Assembly (NCBI GenBank): GCA_028767165.1
Contig: JARACJ010000004.1
Location: forward strand, 186,001 to 250,000
DNA from: Proteobacteria bacterium DTSAM18
GTDB taxonomy: Bacteria; Myxococcota_A; UBA796; GCA-2862545
DNA length: 64,000 bases
Reading direction: 5' to 3'
A model generated the notes under the pieces. It did not search any database. It was not told the origin of the DNA and worked only from the letters and a program-made list of their open reading frames with translations. Positions 15,831 through 23,668 of this stretch are shown in pieces (the first letter of the stretch is position 1; every line of letters starts with the position of its first letter). The position numbers and the translations under genes were made by a program.

Positions 15831-16423
15831 GGTGGGTGCTGCTGCTGCCGCTGGCCTTCGCCGTCCTGGTGGCCGTCGCCACGGGCGCCGACTCGGGTGG
15901 GCCCGGCCTGCGGGAGCCCTTCCCGTTCCGTCACGATGCCCACGCGGGGGCGTTCGCCGGCGGTGGTGTGGCGTGCATCTCCTGCCACCCCGTCGGCGTG
16001 CGGGTGGGGGAGGGCGAGAACCTGGCGCCTCCGGAGGGAGCATCCCTCGTGCCGTCCCACCGCACCTGCCACGGCTGCCACCTGCAGGAGGCCAAGGGCA
16101 TGCCCGCCGACGCGCCGAACCGTTGCTCGTTGTGCCACGACCCCCGGCTCGGTCTGATGCCCCAGAGCCACGATGTGGCCTGGATGCTGGGCGGACACGG
16201 CGTGGCGGCCATGGCGGATCAACAGGCGTGCGTCACCTGCCACGAGCCCGGCGGCTGCATCGACTGCCACGAGGTCCGGGGGCCCGTCACCACCAATCCC
16301 CATCCCGCGGGCTTCTCCCGCACCCACGGCGTCGAGGCCCGCATCGATCCCGCGAGCTGCACCACCTGCCACTCCGGCGATGCCTGCAGCGCCTGCCACA
16401 GCACGGGGGCGCGCCCATGGTGA
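15827..16423 (+). CDS. Heptaheme periplasmic c-type cytochrome
   Basis: A 198-residue exported cytochrome with a cleavable-looking signal ('WVLLLPLAFAVLVAVATGA', no lipobox Cys) and seven CXXCH motifs. 'FPFRHDAHAG..' followed by 'CISCHPV' recalls cytochrome c7/c3-type modules, where an upstream His serves as distal heme ligand. It is expected to be soluble in the periplasm and to carry electrons between the inner-membrane cytochrome and the outer-membrane complex. It is linked to its neighbours by ATGA overlaps on the 5' side and a 7-base (or 4-base, if GTG is used) overlap on the 3' side. Confidence 0.82.
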   Translation: MRWVLLLPLAFAVLVAVATGADSGGPGLREPFPFRHDAHAGAFAGGGVACISCHPVGVRVGEGENLAPPEGASLVPSHRTCHGCHLQEAKGMPADAPNRCSLCHDPRLGLMPQSHDVAWMLGGHGVAAMADQQACVTCHEPGGCIDCHEVRGPVTTNPHPAGFSRTHGVEARIDPASCTTCHSGDACSACHSTGARPW

Positions 16424-16788
16424 GGTGGATGGCCATCGCGATGCTGCCGCTCCTGGTGGGGTGTCCCGATCCCTGCGATCGGGGTCCCATGACCGACTCC
16501 CCCCTCGGCCTGGTGGTCACCGAGGCCGAGCATCCGACGGGCTGGGGCCGCTCGGCGTGCTTCCAGTGCCACGCCCAGGGCGCCATGCACCAGAACGCCT
16601 GTGTCGAGGGCGTCGACTACGATCTGCTCCGTGAGCGGGTGTGGGAGAACGGCACCTCGGACTGCAGCCACTGTCACGGCGACAACGGCCTGCCCGCGCC
16701 GCCGGAGACCACAGACGACGTCACCGAGCGCACGCTCCTCGAGCTGCTGCAGGTGCTCGGCGACACCTCCGAGGAGGTGACCCCATGA
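16417..16788 (+). CDS. Diheme c-type cytochrome lipoprotein
   Basis: A 123-residue small lipoprotein, with lipobox 'LLVGC' at about residues 12-16 and two CXXCH sites ('CFQCH', 'CSHCH'). Two starts are possible: ATG 16417, or GTG 16420. The latter would give the 4-base overlap seen at the other junctions of this operon. The C-terminal 35 residues are acidic and helical, without hemes. It may be an accessory electron carrier or a structural subunit of the outer-membrane cytochrome complex. Confidence 0.78.
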   Translation: MVRWMAIAMLPLLVGCPDPCDRGPMTDSPLGLVVTEAEHPTGWGRSACFQCHAQGAMHQNACVEGVDYDLLRERVWENGTSDCSHCHGDNGLPAPPETTDDVTERTLLELLQVLGDTSEEVTP

Positions 16789-17666
16789 GCAGCTCCACGC
16801 TCGCGTCCCTCCTCGGCCTGCTGACCCTCGGGGCGGTGGTCCACGCCGACGAGTACCGCGACCCCCACAACGACCCCACCGCCTGCGACGCCTGTCACGG
16901 GGTGCAGGGCGGACAGGTCGTGAGCACCCATCCGATCACCGAGACCTGCCGCTCCTGCCACCCCACGGCCGACATGCACCCCGTCGGCGTGGCGCCCAAG
17001 GAGATCGTGGTGCCGGGCAACTTCCCCCTCGAGGACGGCAAGCTCGGCTGCGCCACCTGCCACGTGCAGCCGGTCCACGGGGGCGCCGTCGCCGACGCCC
17101 CGCGACCGTACTTCCGGGGCGGCACCTTCGAGCCCCTCACCGAGTTCTGCTACCAGTGCCACGAGCGGCAGGAATACACCCGCACCAACCCGCACCAGCC
17201 CGGTGTGGCCCCCGATCCCGGCAGCCCCACCTGTGCGGCCTGCCACACGGCGCCGCCTTCCGCCGGTGCGCCGCCCGAGCAGTCCAACCTGCGCACGTCT
17301 CCGGACGCCAACTGCAAGGTCTGTCACGAAGGGACCGTCCACGGGGGCGTCGAGGGACACGTCGGAATGCCCCTGGACGACGCGGCCTGGCTGCGGCTGT
17401 CCGGTCGCCTGCCCACCCTGGGCCGCGAGGTGGCCTGCTTCTCCTGCCACGACGTGCACGAGGGCGTGGCGTCGGGGCGCACGGTCACGAAGACCACCCG
17501 GCGGTTGTGGCAGGTGGGCCTCGGACACGACTGGAGCCACCTGCTCGACGACGAGGGCGTCGAGGTGGTGTGGCCCGGTGAGAAGCCCGGGGATGCCAAG
17601 GTGATGCTGGCCCTGCCCCTCGAAGGCAACGCGCTGTGCGCGGCGTGTCACGGGGAGGGCCCATGA
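16785..17666 (+). CDS. Octaheme periplasmic c-type cytochrome
   Basis: A 293-residue exported cytochrome with signal 'LASLLGLLTLGAVVHA' and eight CXXCH motifs. The pattern '..THPITETCRSCHPTADMHPVGV' and 'CAACHTAPPSAG' is typical of c3/c7-like multiheme proteins with many spare His residues for bis-His ligation. No lipobox, so it is predicted soluble in the periplasm. The ATGA overlap with the preceding gene, and the same overlap with the following one, make it part of the same transcript. A likely role is a high-capacity periplasmic electron shuttle or subunit facing the barrel. Confidence 0.83.
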   Translation: MSSSTLASLLGLLTLGAVVHADEYRDPHNDPTACDACHGVQGGQVVSTHPITETCRSCHPTADMHPVGVAPKEIVVPGNFPLEDGKLGCATCHVQPVHGGAVADAPRPYFRGGTFEPLTEFCYQCHERQEYTRTNPHQPGVAPDPGSPTCAACHTAPPSAGAPPEQSNLRTSPDANCKVCHEGTVHGGVEGHVGMPLDDAAWLRLSGRLPTLGREVACFSCHDVHEGVASGRTVTKTTRRLWQVGLGHDWSHLLDDEGVEVVWPGEKPGDAKVMLALPLEGNALCAACHGEGP

Positions 17667-20107
17667 AGCGCCTCCTGCTGGCCGCCGCGGTCCTGACATC
17701 CTGCCGCGGCTACTTCCGTCCGGAGCTGCCGGAGCTGGAGACCGATCTGCAGCGGGTCGTGGTCACCGAGGAAGGGCGCACCATGCTCGACATGGTCTTC
17801 CCCACCGATCTCGCGGTGCTGCCCGACGGCGGCGTGGGCGTGCTGGACTCCTACGCCGAGAAGGTGATCGTCCTCGACGACGACCTGAAGGTGGTGCGGG
17901 AGGTGCCCGGTCCGGCCTGGGGCAACCTGGTGCGCGGTGCCCTGGCCGACGAGCCCGGCGTCTGGTGGTCGGTGAGCCCGGAGGACGCCTTCGTGCTCAA
18001 GCTCGACGCCGACGGCCACATCCTGTCCACCTTCGGCACCGGCAACTTCCGCGACGAGGTCGACGTGCACCCGGTGGCGGTGGCGGACATCGGCGACGAG
18101 ATCGTGGTCGGCACCCGGGAGGGTGAGCTGCTGTGGCTCGATGCCGACGACGGCACCCTCATCCGGCGGCTGCGTACGGATGTCGACGGCGCGCGCCTGG
18201 GCTCCATCGCCGACATCGCCGTGGCCGACGACGGCGACCTGTGGGTGGTCGACACCTTCGGACCCCGGGTCCACGAGGTCACGGCTGCTGGCGAGCCGGT
18301 GTCGTTCTTCGGCTACCGGGGCTTCTGGGTGGGCTACCTGGCCAAGCCCAAGGCCATCGCGGTGGGCCCCGCCGACTCCCTGCTGGTGGCCGACTCCACC
18401 CAGGGCGCGGTGGAGGTCTTCGACGAGGACGGCACGGCCCTCGGGGTGCTGTCCACGGGCACCGAGCCGCTCCGTCTCTCCCATCCGATGTCCCTCGAGC
18501 TGGATGCCGAGGGCTTCCTGTGGCTGCTCGACGCCCGCACGGCCGAGGTGCACAAGCTCCGCATCACCGGCGAGGCGGTGGAGGCCGCCCGGGAGCGCGC
18601 GAAGGTACGCCACCTGCGCACCCCCCTGAACCAGCAGGCGGATCTGTCCTCGAAGACCGGCGAGGTCTGCCTGCAGTGCCACGACGGCGTCATCAACGAC
18701 CATCGCTACGTGTGGGACCCGAACCTCGTGAACCACCCCATGGGCACCATGCGTGAGCTGACGGCCCCGCCGGGACTGCCCCTGGACGACGACGGCACCA
18801 TCCGGTGCGGTACCTGCCACAGCCCCCACGGCAGCTCGACGCTGGCCGAGGTGCGCGGGGCGAAGGGCTCGGCCGTCATGCGCCACGCCAGTCCGGAAGG
18901 CGAGCTGTTCACCCGCATGTCCCGCTCCGACAACAGCCTGTGCCTCGCCTGCCACGAGGGCACCGCCCACGTCGACGTGATGGGCAACACCAACCTGTTC
19001 GGAGGCGGACACCCCGTGGGCGAGGAGCTCGAGGAGGCCCTGGCGGAGCGGGCCGAGACCGAGGACGGCCCCACCAGCGGTGGATGCCTCGGGTGCCACG
19101 CCGTCCACGGCGCCCTCGACGAGCGGCTCCTGCGCACCGGCTCCGATGGGGTCTTCTGCTACGCATGCCACGCCGACAAGGCGGATCCCACCCGCAACCA
19201 CCCCCGGGGCAAGGCGCTGGTCCGGGCCGCCGCCCGTGCCGGCGTGACGCGCCTGGAGGACACGGTGGGCGCGTGTGCGGCGTGCCATGATCTCACGCGC
19301 AGCTCGGAGGCACTGCTGCGTCCCGGCCCCAACGGGGGGCCCGTGTGCCTGAACTGCCATCCCCAGCAGCAGCTCCGGGCGGGGCACCAGGGCATCGGCC
19401 ACGAGTATGCGGTGTCCTGCTCCACCTGCCACCAGGTCCACGACCACCCGGTGGAGCGCAAGATGCTGGTGAACACCGCGGCCATGACCGCCGGCGATCC
19501 CCATGGCTGTCGAGGGTGCCACGACGCGGCCTCCGACCCCCGGCCAGGCGGCCCCGGACACCCGGTGGGGGGCGAGAACATCAACTGCGGGAGCTGTCAC
19601 CAGCCCCACGCACCCCTGGCGATGCAGAGCTGCGGCGACTGTCACAGCGATCAGGGCCTCGCCTTCCGCCGCGGCGGCCACGGCACCGCCCAGTGCCAGG
19701 ACTGCCACCCGGCCCACCACGCCCGCACCATCGAGGGGCCCACGGACCAGAACCCGGCCAACGCGCAGTGCCTCACCTGCCACGCACCGGGCACCAGTGC
19801 CGGGGCGAGCAAGCTCGTGAGCTGGTCCCACCCGAGCCTGGTGTTCGAGGAGGGCGGCACCCGCTGGACCCCGGTGGGGTCGCTGCCGCTGTACACGTCC
19901 GATGGCGATCCGGTGCCCTCCGGCACCAACGGCGAGCTCACCTGCGGCTCGTGTCACTGGGTCCACGGGCCCGATGCCCGCACGGGCGGCGACAAGCTGC
20001 GCCGAGACGACTGGAAGGAGGCGTGCACGAGCTGCCACGGCGACAACGCCCTCGTGCTGTACCGCTACTTCCACTACCCGCGCCGCCGCGAGGGGGTGCT
20101 GCCATGA
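17663..20107 (+). CDS. Pentadecaheme cytochrome lipoprotein with NHL-type beta-propeller
   Basis: An 814-residue lipoprotein (lipobox 'LTSC'). Residues about 20-310 form NHL-like repeats ('FPTDLAVLPDGGVGVLDSYAEKVIVLD', 'ADDGDLWVVDTFGPRVHEVT', 'PKAIAVGPADSLLVADST') consistent with a six-bladed propeller. Fifteen CXXCH motifs follow in the C-terminal 480 residues, many as 'CxxCHxxHG/HD'. Propeller-multiheme fusions are expected to sit on the outer membrane, where the propeller would bind a partner or substrate while the heme part carries electrons. It is the largest heme carrier of the operon. GGGGAGGG precedes the ATG, which overlaps the previous stop. Confidence 0.85.
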   Translation: MKRLLLAAAVLTSCRGYFRPELPELETDLQRVVVTEEGRTMLDMVFPTDLAVLPDGGVGVLDSYAEKVIVLDDDLKVVREVPGPAWGNLVRGALADEPGVWWSVSPEDAFVLKLDADGHILSTFGTGNFRDEVDVHPVAVADIGDEIVVGTREGELLWLDADDGTLIRRLRTDVDGARLGSIADIAVADDGDLWVVDTFGPRVHEVTAAGEPVSFFGYRGFWVGYLAKPKAIAVGPADSLLVADSTQGAVEVFDEDGTALGVLSTGTEPLRLSHPMSLELDAEGFLWLLDARTAEVHKLRITGEAVEAARERAKVRHLRTPLNQQADLSSKTGEVCLQCHDGVINDHRYVWDPNLVNHPMGTMRELTAPPGLPLDDDGTIRCGTCHSPHGSSTLAEVRGAKGSAVMRHASPEGELFTRMSRSDNSLCLACHEGTAHVDVMGNTNLFGGGHPVGEELEEALAERAETEDGPTSGGCLGCHAVHGALDERLLRTGSDGVFCYACHADKADPTRNHPRGKALVRAAARAGVTRLEDTVGACAACHDLTRSSEALLRPGPNGGPVCLNCHPQQQLRAGHQGIGHEYAVSCSTCHQVHDHPVERKMLVNTAAMTAGDPHGCRGCHDAASDPRPGGPGHPVGGENINCGSCHQPHAPLAMQSCGDCHSDQGLAFRRGGHGTAQCQDCHPAHHARTIEGPTDQNPANAQCLTCHAPGTSAGASKLVSWSHPSLVFEEGGTRWTPVGSLPLYTSDGDPVPSGTNGELTCGSCHWVHGPDARTGGDKLRRDDWKEACTSCHGDNALVLYRYFHYPRRREGVLP

Positions 20108-20220
20108 GCAACGTCCGGCTGTTCCTGCTGTACTTCCTGCTCGGGTTCGTGGCGGTCTTCGCGGTGGCCTTCGCGGGCCGCTTCGTATGGAACACCGTCG
20201 TGCACGCGGGGGTGTTCTGA
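20104..20220 (+). CDS. 38-residue single-pass membrane peptide
   Basis: A small gene coupled on both sides: its ATG overlaps the previous stop (ATGA), and its stop overlaps the next ATG (TGATG). The product has one hydrophobic helix, 'LFLLYFLLGFVAVFAVAFAG' (about residues 6-25), and a short basic/polar tail. It has no heme motif. Its invariant-looking placement just before the NapC/NirT-like gene suggests a small subunit or assembly partner of that membrane cytochrome, like the small subunits of respiratory complexes. No homologous family is recognised. Confidence 0.7.
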   Translation: MSNVRLFLLYFLLGFVAVFAVAFAGRFVWNTVVHAGVF

Positions 20221-21026
20221 TGGGTTGGATCAAGAACACGTGGCGCGGGTTCAAGGGCTGGCTCGGCCGGGTCTGGCGGGCCACCACGGCGAGTCCGGCG
20301 GCCGTGGGGCTGTCGCTGGCGGCGTTCGTGGGCGGGATCGCGCTGGGCTTCCCGTTCGCCGACAACGCCTACGACCGGGTGTGGGTCGATCCCCACTTCT
20401 GCAGCAGCTGCCACATCCACGACTACGCCGACGAGGCCTACTTCCGCTCCCAGCACGCGGGCGTGACCACCTGCCACGACTGCCACCAGGTGCCGCTGAT
20501 CCACTACCCGGGAAACGTCTACGGGGTGCTGTTCAAGGACTACTCCGACCCCGAGAACGCCATCAAGCGGCCCCACGTGAAGAACGTCCTATGCGCCAAC
20601 TGCCACGTGGAGGGCTACGAGAGCCACCTCACGGGACCCATGACCGACGAGATGCGGGCGCGGGTGGTCAAGATCAACGACTCTCCGCTGCACAAGGTGC
20701 ACATGCTCGCCGAGGTGCGGGTGCCTCCACCGGCCAAGGGAGGTCCCCACGGGGCGGATCCGGAGGCCGTCACGGCGGCCGCGCAGCAGGAGTGGGCCGA
20801 GCACGGTGCGGAGGAGACCACGGCGATCGCGTGCATGGACTGCCACGGCAGCCCCTACAACCGCGCGCACCAGTTCCTGCCCACCCGGGCGGCCTGCCTG
20901 CAGTGCCACACGAGCATCGACAAGTCCGGGGGCCGGCTCAGCACCCTGAAGTGCCAGGAGTGCCACTTCGCGGGCTTCACCGGCAGGCCGGGCAACCCCG
21001 AGGCCGCCGAGCAGGACGGCCACTGA
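20220..21026 (+). CDS. NapC/NirT-like membrane-anchored hexaheme cytochrome
   Basis: A 268-residue protein with one N-terminal transmembrane helix (about 26-46, 'PAAVGLSLAAFVGGIALGF'). It is uncleaved in appearance and is followed at once by heme sites 'CSSCHIHDYADEAY' and 'CHDCHQVPLIH'. Six CXXCH motifs in all. The layout matches quinol-oxidising NapC/NirT/NrfH-family cytochromes, which usually carry four or five hemes, so six is at the high side. It would take electrons from the menaquinol pool and hand them to the periplasmic cytochromes of this operon. Last gene of the operon; a hairpin follows at 21040-21066. Confidence 0.8.
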   Translation: MGWIKNTWRGFKGWLGRVWRATTASPAAVGLSLAAFVGGIALGFPFADNAYDRVWVDPHFCSSCHIHDYADEAYFRSQHAGVTTCHDCHQVPLIHYPGNVYGVLFKDYSDPENAIKRPHVKNVLCANCHVEGYESHLTGPMTDEMRARVVKINDSPLHKVHMLAEVRVPPPAKGGPHGADPEAVTAAAQQEWAEHGAEETTAIACMDCHGSPYNRAHQFLPTRAACLQCHTSIDKSGGRLSTLKCQECHFAGFTGRPGNPEAAEQDGH

Positions 21027-21039
21027 GTCGCCACCCCCT

Positions 21040-21066
21040 TCGCCGCCGCGCCCCCCGACGCGGCGA
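21040..21066. terminator. Hairpin between convergent genes
   Basis: TCGCCGC (21040-21046) and GCGGCGA (21060-21066) form a 7-bp stem that can extend with one bulge. It lies 14 bases after the cytochrome operon and 18 before the end of the convergent gene. No T-run. Confidence 0.4.
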
Positions 21067-21083
21067 CCAGGGAGTGCATCGGC

Positions 21084-21635
21084 TCAGTCGGTGCGCCGGG
21101 TGACGAAGGGCAGCTCCATGTGCAGCGGATCCGCGCCGGGGGCGAACTGCAGCAGTGAGACCTCGCCCTGCAGGCACACGGACACGCGGTCGAGGGCCTC
21201 GGGCGCGATGGGAATGTGGTCGGGGAACACGGCTTCGACGTCGAGGTAGGTGACGCCCTCGCGCTCGAAGCTCTCGAGCACGATGTGCCAGTGCAGATCG
21301 GCATCCGACAGCGTGCCCGGCTCCTGCTTGAGGCAGTCCGCCATGCGCGGAAGGAGGCCGGCTCGCAGGGCGGTGACGATGGCGCCCTGGTTCAGCGCGG
21401 GGAGTCGATCGGGCTGGGGGGCCGGCGGCTCGGCCGCCGACGCGCTGTGGGCACCCAGCCACAGGGAGGTGAGCACCTGCAGGGGGAGCGACGTGGACTC
21501 CGCGAGAGGTGCCGATTCGGGAACCCGGTGTTCATCGACCGCAGCGGGCGATCCGGAGCCGCGCGAGTGGCCCAGGAGTGCCGCCGTGGCGATGATCCCC
21601 CAGAGCAGGGGGCTGTGATGGCGTAGGGACTTCAT
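21084..21635 (-). CDS. Hypothetical exported protein
   Basis: A 183-residue protein of unknown function. A possible N-terminal membrane or signal segment ('LLWGIIATAALLGHS', about 10-24) is followed by a Pro/Ala-rich linker. A compact domain comes next, with 'LRAGLLPRMADCLKQEPG' and 'VSVCLQGEV', two Cys that may pair. The pattern 'Cys-Leu-x3-Pro ... V-Leu ... V-x-Cys-Leu' resembles the small AgmX/PglI-type C-terminal domain common in myxobacterial proteins, but this is a weak impression. It starts 5 bases after the end of the upstream Gly-rich protein gene, so the two are co-transcribed. No clear RBS is seen. Confidence 0.55.
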   Translation of the reverse strand: MKSLRHHSPLLWGIIATAALLGHSRGSGSPAAVDEHRVPESAPLAESTSLPLQVLTSLWLGAHSASAAEPPAPQPDRLPALNQGAIVTALRAGLLPRMADCLKQEPGTLSDADLHWHIVLESFEREGVTYLDVEAVFPDHIPIAPEALDRVSVCLQGEVSLLQFAPGADPLHMELPFVTRRTD

Positions 21636-21640
21636 CGGGA

Positions 21641-22171
21641 TCAGCGCTTGATGGCCTTGAAGGTGTTCTGCAGCTCGGGGAGCAGCGACATGTGGAACTC
21701 CAGCCCGGTGAAGGAGCTCTCCATGCACTCCATGGCGCCCTGGTGGAAGTCGCCCTGGAACACCACCGGCTGGGTAAACGTGTAGGAGGGGATCAGGCCG
21801 TCGTTCACCAGCACCGTGTTGACCTGCAGCATGAACGTGCCGGGGGCGAGGTCGCCCAGGCAGTGCTCGTACAGGTGGCTGTTGGAGATCAGGCCGTCGA
21901 TCACGTCGCTGTAGGTGGACAGGATGGGGCCGCCGGAGCCGCCGGAGCCCCCGGTTCCTCCGGACCCACCCGAGTCACCGGAGCCGCCCGTGCCACCGGA
22001 ATCCCCGGGATCGGTGGTGTCGTCGGGCGCATCGGGATCGTAGGTGAAGCAGTGCTCCACCGTGTCGCCATCCTCGGTGGTGACGATGATGCAGAACTCG
22101 GCTTCTTCTGCGAGCGCCGTGGACATCGTCAGGCTGGCCAGTCCGACGGCGGCGACCTGTGGGAATCGCAT
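21641..22171 (-). CDS. Secreted protein with Gly/Ser linker
   Basis: A 176-residue protein. A signal peptide ('VAAVGLASLTMSTALA', cleavage near residue 21) leads into a short acidic domain with two Cys, then a Gly/Ser repeat (GGSGDSGGSGG type, about residues 55-85). The C-terminal domain has 'YEHCLGDLAPGTFMLQVNTVLVNDGL' and 'GAMECMESSFTGLEF'. Four Cys suggest disulphides. AGGAG lies eight bases before ATG 22171, and a near-consensus promoter lies just upstream. Function unknown; first gene of a two-gene unit. Confidence 0.65.
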   Translation of the reverse strand: MRFPQVAAVGLASLTMSTALAEEAEFCIIVTTEDGDTVEHCFTYDPDAPDDTTDPGDSGGTGGSGDSGGSGGTGGSGGSGGPILSTYSDVIDGLISNSHLYEHCLGDLAPGTFMLQVNTVLVNDGLIPSYTFTQPVVFQGDFHQGAMECMESSFTGLEFHMSLLPELQNTFKAIKR

Positions 22172-22211
22172 GAGGGGAACTCCTGAGGGCTGTTTTCTTG
22201 ACATGGCCTCG

Positions 22212-22240
22212 ACTATAGAGGTGGGTCCATACCCGGTCAA
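22212..22240 (-). promoter_or_regulatory. Sigma-70-like promoter
   Basis: On the minus strand, TTGACC (22240-22235) and TATAGT (22217-22212) are separated by exactly 17 bp. This is the best sigma-70 match seen in the window. It drives the Gly/Ser-linker protein gene, whose start lies 41 bases beyond the -10. Confidence 0.65.
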
Positions 22241-22324
22241 TCAAAGCTTTCGGATCCAGCGGATACGCGGAAAAAGAGAATCTTCCTCAAGTACCGAAGT
22301 GACACACCGATGGTGCTTCGTTTG

Positions 22325-22343
22325 TCGGAACGCATTGTTCCGA
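22325..22343 (+). promoter_or_regulatory. Palindrome upstream of glutathione peroxidase
   Basis: TCGGAAC (22325-22331) and GTTCCGA (22337-22343) are perfect 7-bp inverted arms with a 5-base centre. The site is 79 bases before the peroxidase gene, in the region shared with a divergent gene; an operator candidate. Confidence 0.4.
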
Positions 22344-22422
22344 TCTCCCACGGGACCCACGGCGTCCGGCGGAGTAGTCTCGACACACACGCCGGATGCC
22401 CGGCCAGTCGCTGGAGGATCGG

Positions 22423-23073
22423 ATGACGACACGTTGGACCCTGTTGCTCGCCTGTGCACTGCTCGCCGGGTGCCCCCGCAAGACCACCACCGACAACGAT
22501 CTCGCCGCCGTGGATCAGCCGGTGGAGGCCCCCGAGGCCCCCGAGGTCGAGGGCCGTCCGGCCCCCACCGTCAGCAAGAACGTCTGGCAGGATCTGTCGC
22601 TCACGGCCCTCAACGGCGCACCGGTCGACGTCGCGGCGCTGCAGGGCAAGGCCGCCGTGGTGGTCAACGTGGCCAGCAAGTGCGGCTTCACCCCCCAGTA
22701 CGAGGGCCTGCAGGCCATGTACGAGGAGCTGAAGGATCAGGGCTTCGAGATCATCGGGGTTCCCTGCAACCAGTTCCTCGGCCAGGAGCCCGGGGATGCC
22801 GAGCAGATCGCCAGCTTCTGCCAGGAGAACTACGGCGTCAGCTTCCAGATGCTCGAGAAGCAGAAGGTCAACGGCCCCGAGCGAAGCGAGCTGTACGCAC
22901 GGCTGGTCGGCTCCGAAGTGGGCGGCGGCGAGGACATCGGCTGGAACTTCGAGAAGTTCGTCATCGATCGCAACGGCCAGGTGGTGGCGCGGTTCGCCTC
23001 CAAGGTCACGCCCGACGACGAAGCCTTCCGGGCCGCCGTGCAGAAGGCCATCGGGTCCACCGCCACGCCGTGA
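22423..23073 (+). CDS. Glutathione-peroxidase-family lipoprotein
   Basis: A 216-residue thiol peroxidase with a lipoprotein signal (lipobox 'LLAGC', Cys17) and a short linker. The catalytic set of the family is intact: Cys87 in 'VNVASKCGFTP', Gln121 in 'CNQFLGQEPG', and Trp174-Asn175 in 'GWNFEKFVID'. As Cys-type bacterial members usually use thioredoxin rather than glutathione, reduction of lipid or organic hydroperoxides in the envelope is the likely role. Membrane anchoring is unusual compared with the common cytosolic forms. GGAGGAT precedes the ATG. It sits one step from the cytochrome operon and may protect the envelope, which is inference. Confidence 0.92.
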   Translation: MTTRWTLLLACALLAGCPRKTTTDNDLAAVDQPVEAPEAPEVEGRPAPTVSKNVWQDLSLTALNGAPVDVAALQGKAAVVVNVASKCGFTPQYEGLQAMYEELKDQGFEIIGVPCNQFLGQEPGDAEQIASFCQENYGVSFQMLEKQKVNGPERSELYARLVGSEVGGGEDIGWNFEKFVIDRNGQVVARFASKVTPDDEAFRAAVQKAIGSTATP

Positions 23074-23076
23074 GGC

Positions 23077-23598
23077 TCACTCCGGGTCGTGGGGCTCATC
23101 GGAGAGATCGATCTTCCGGAAGCCGCTGAGGGCGTCGTCGACGAGCGCGGAGATCCACTGGATCTGATCCCTGTGCCGTCGACGACCCCACTGCCCGAAC
23201 AGCCAGGTACCCACGAGCCCCGCCGCCGAGACGGGCATGAGCCACACGCCCTGGATGGGCATGTCGAGGTACCACAGCGTGGCCGCCACCACCGAGGAGG
23301 CGAGCCCCAGGAACAGGAACGAAGCGTACAGGAACAGGAACAGGGTCCACAGGTTCGGGTGGGGACCGATGCGGCCGCTGACCAGGGTGTAGTCGCCCTT
23401 GTCGTTGACCTCGAGATCGAGCGCCGGCGAGGACCAGTCGCGCCCCTGCTCCACCTCGACGTGCATGTGGTTGGACGATGCGCCGCCATGAAGCCGGCCT
23501 TCCGTACGGCCCACGGCTTCGTCGAGGGCCGTCATCACCTCCTGTTGGGGAGCGAAGACCCGATATCGGACTCGTGGGCGTTGCAGGGGGTCGCGCAT
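23077..23598 (-). CDS. Hypothetical membrane protein with two transmembrane helices
   Basis: A 173-residue protein. An N-terminal cytosolic part ('RYRVFAPQQEVMTALDEAVGRTEGRL', then a small beta region) is followed by two hydrophobic helices ('LWTLFLFLYASFLFLGLASSVVAATLWYL' region and 'VWLMPVSAAGLVGTWLFGQW'). A charged C-terminus follows ('SALVDDALSGFRKIDL'). The longer frame to ATG 23691 would overlap the divergent lipoprotein gene start at 23669, so ATG 23598 is preferred, although neither start has a clear RBS. Function unknown. Confidence 0.6.
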   Translation of the reverse strand: MRDPLQRPRVRYRVFAPQQEVMTALDEAVGRTEGRLHGGASSNHMHVEVEQGRDWSSPALDLEVNDKGDYTLVSGRIGPHPNLWTLFLFLYASFLFLGLASSVVAATLWYLDMPIQGVWLMPVSAAGLVGTWLFGQWGRRRHRDQIQWISALVDDALSGFRKIDLSDEPHDPE

Positions 23599-23668
23599 CG
23601 TGTCGGCCGGCTGTTGATCGCTGGGGGAATGCTGTACAACCGCCCCGTCCTGGGGAGGGAGGTGTTCG

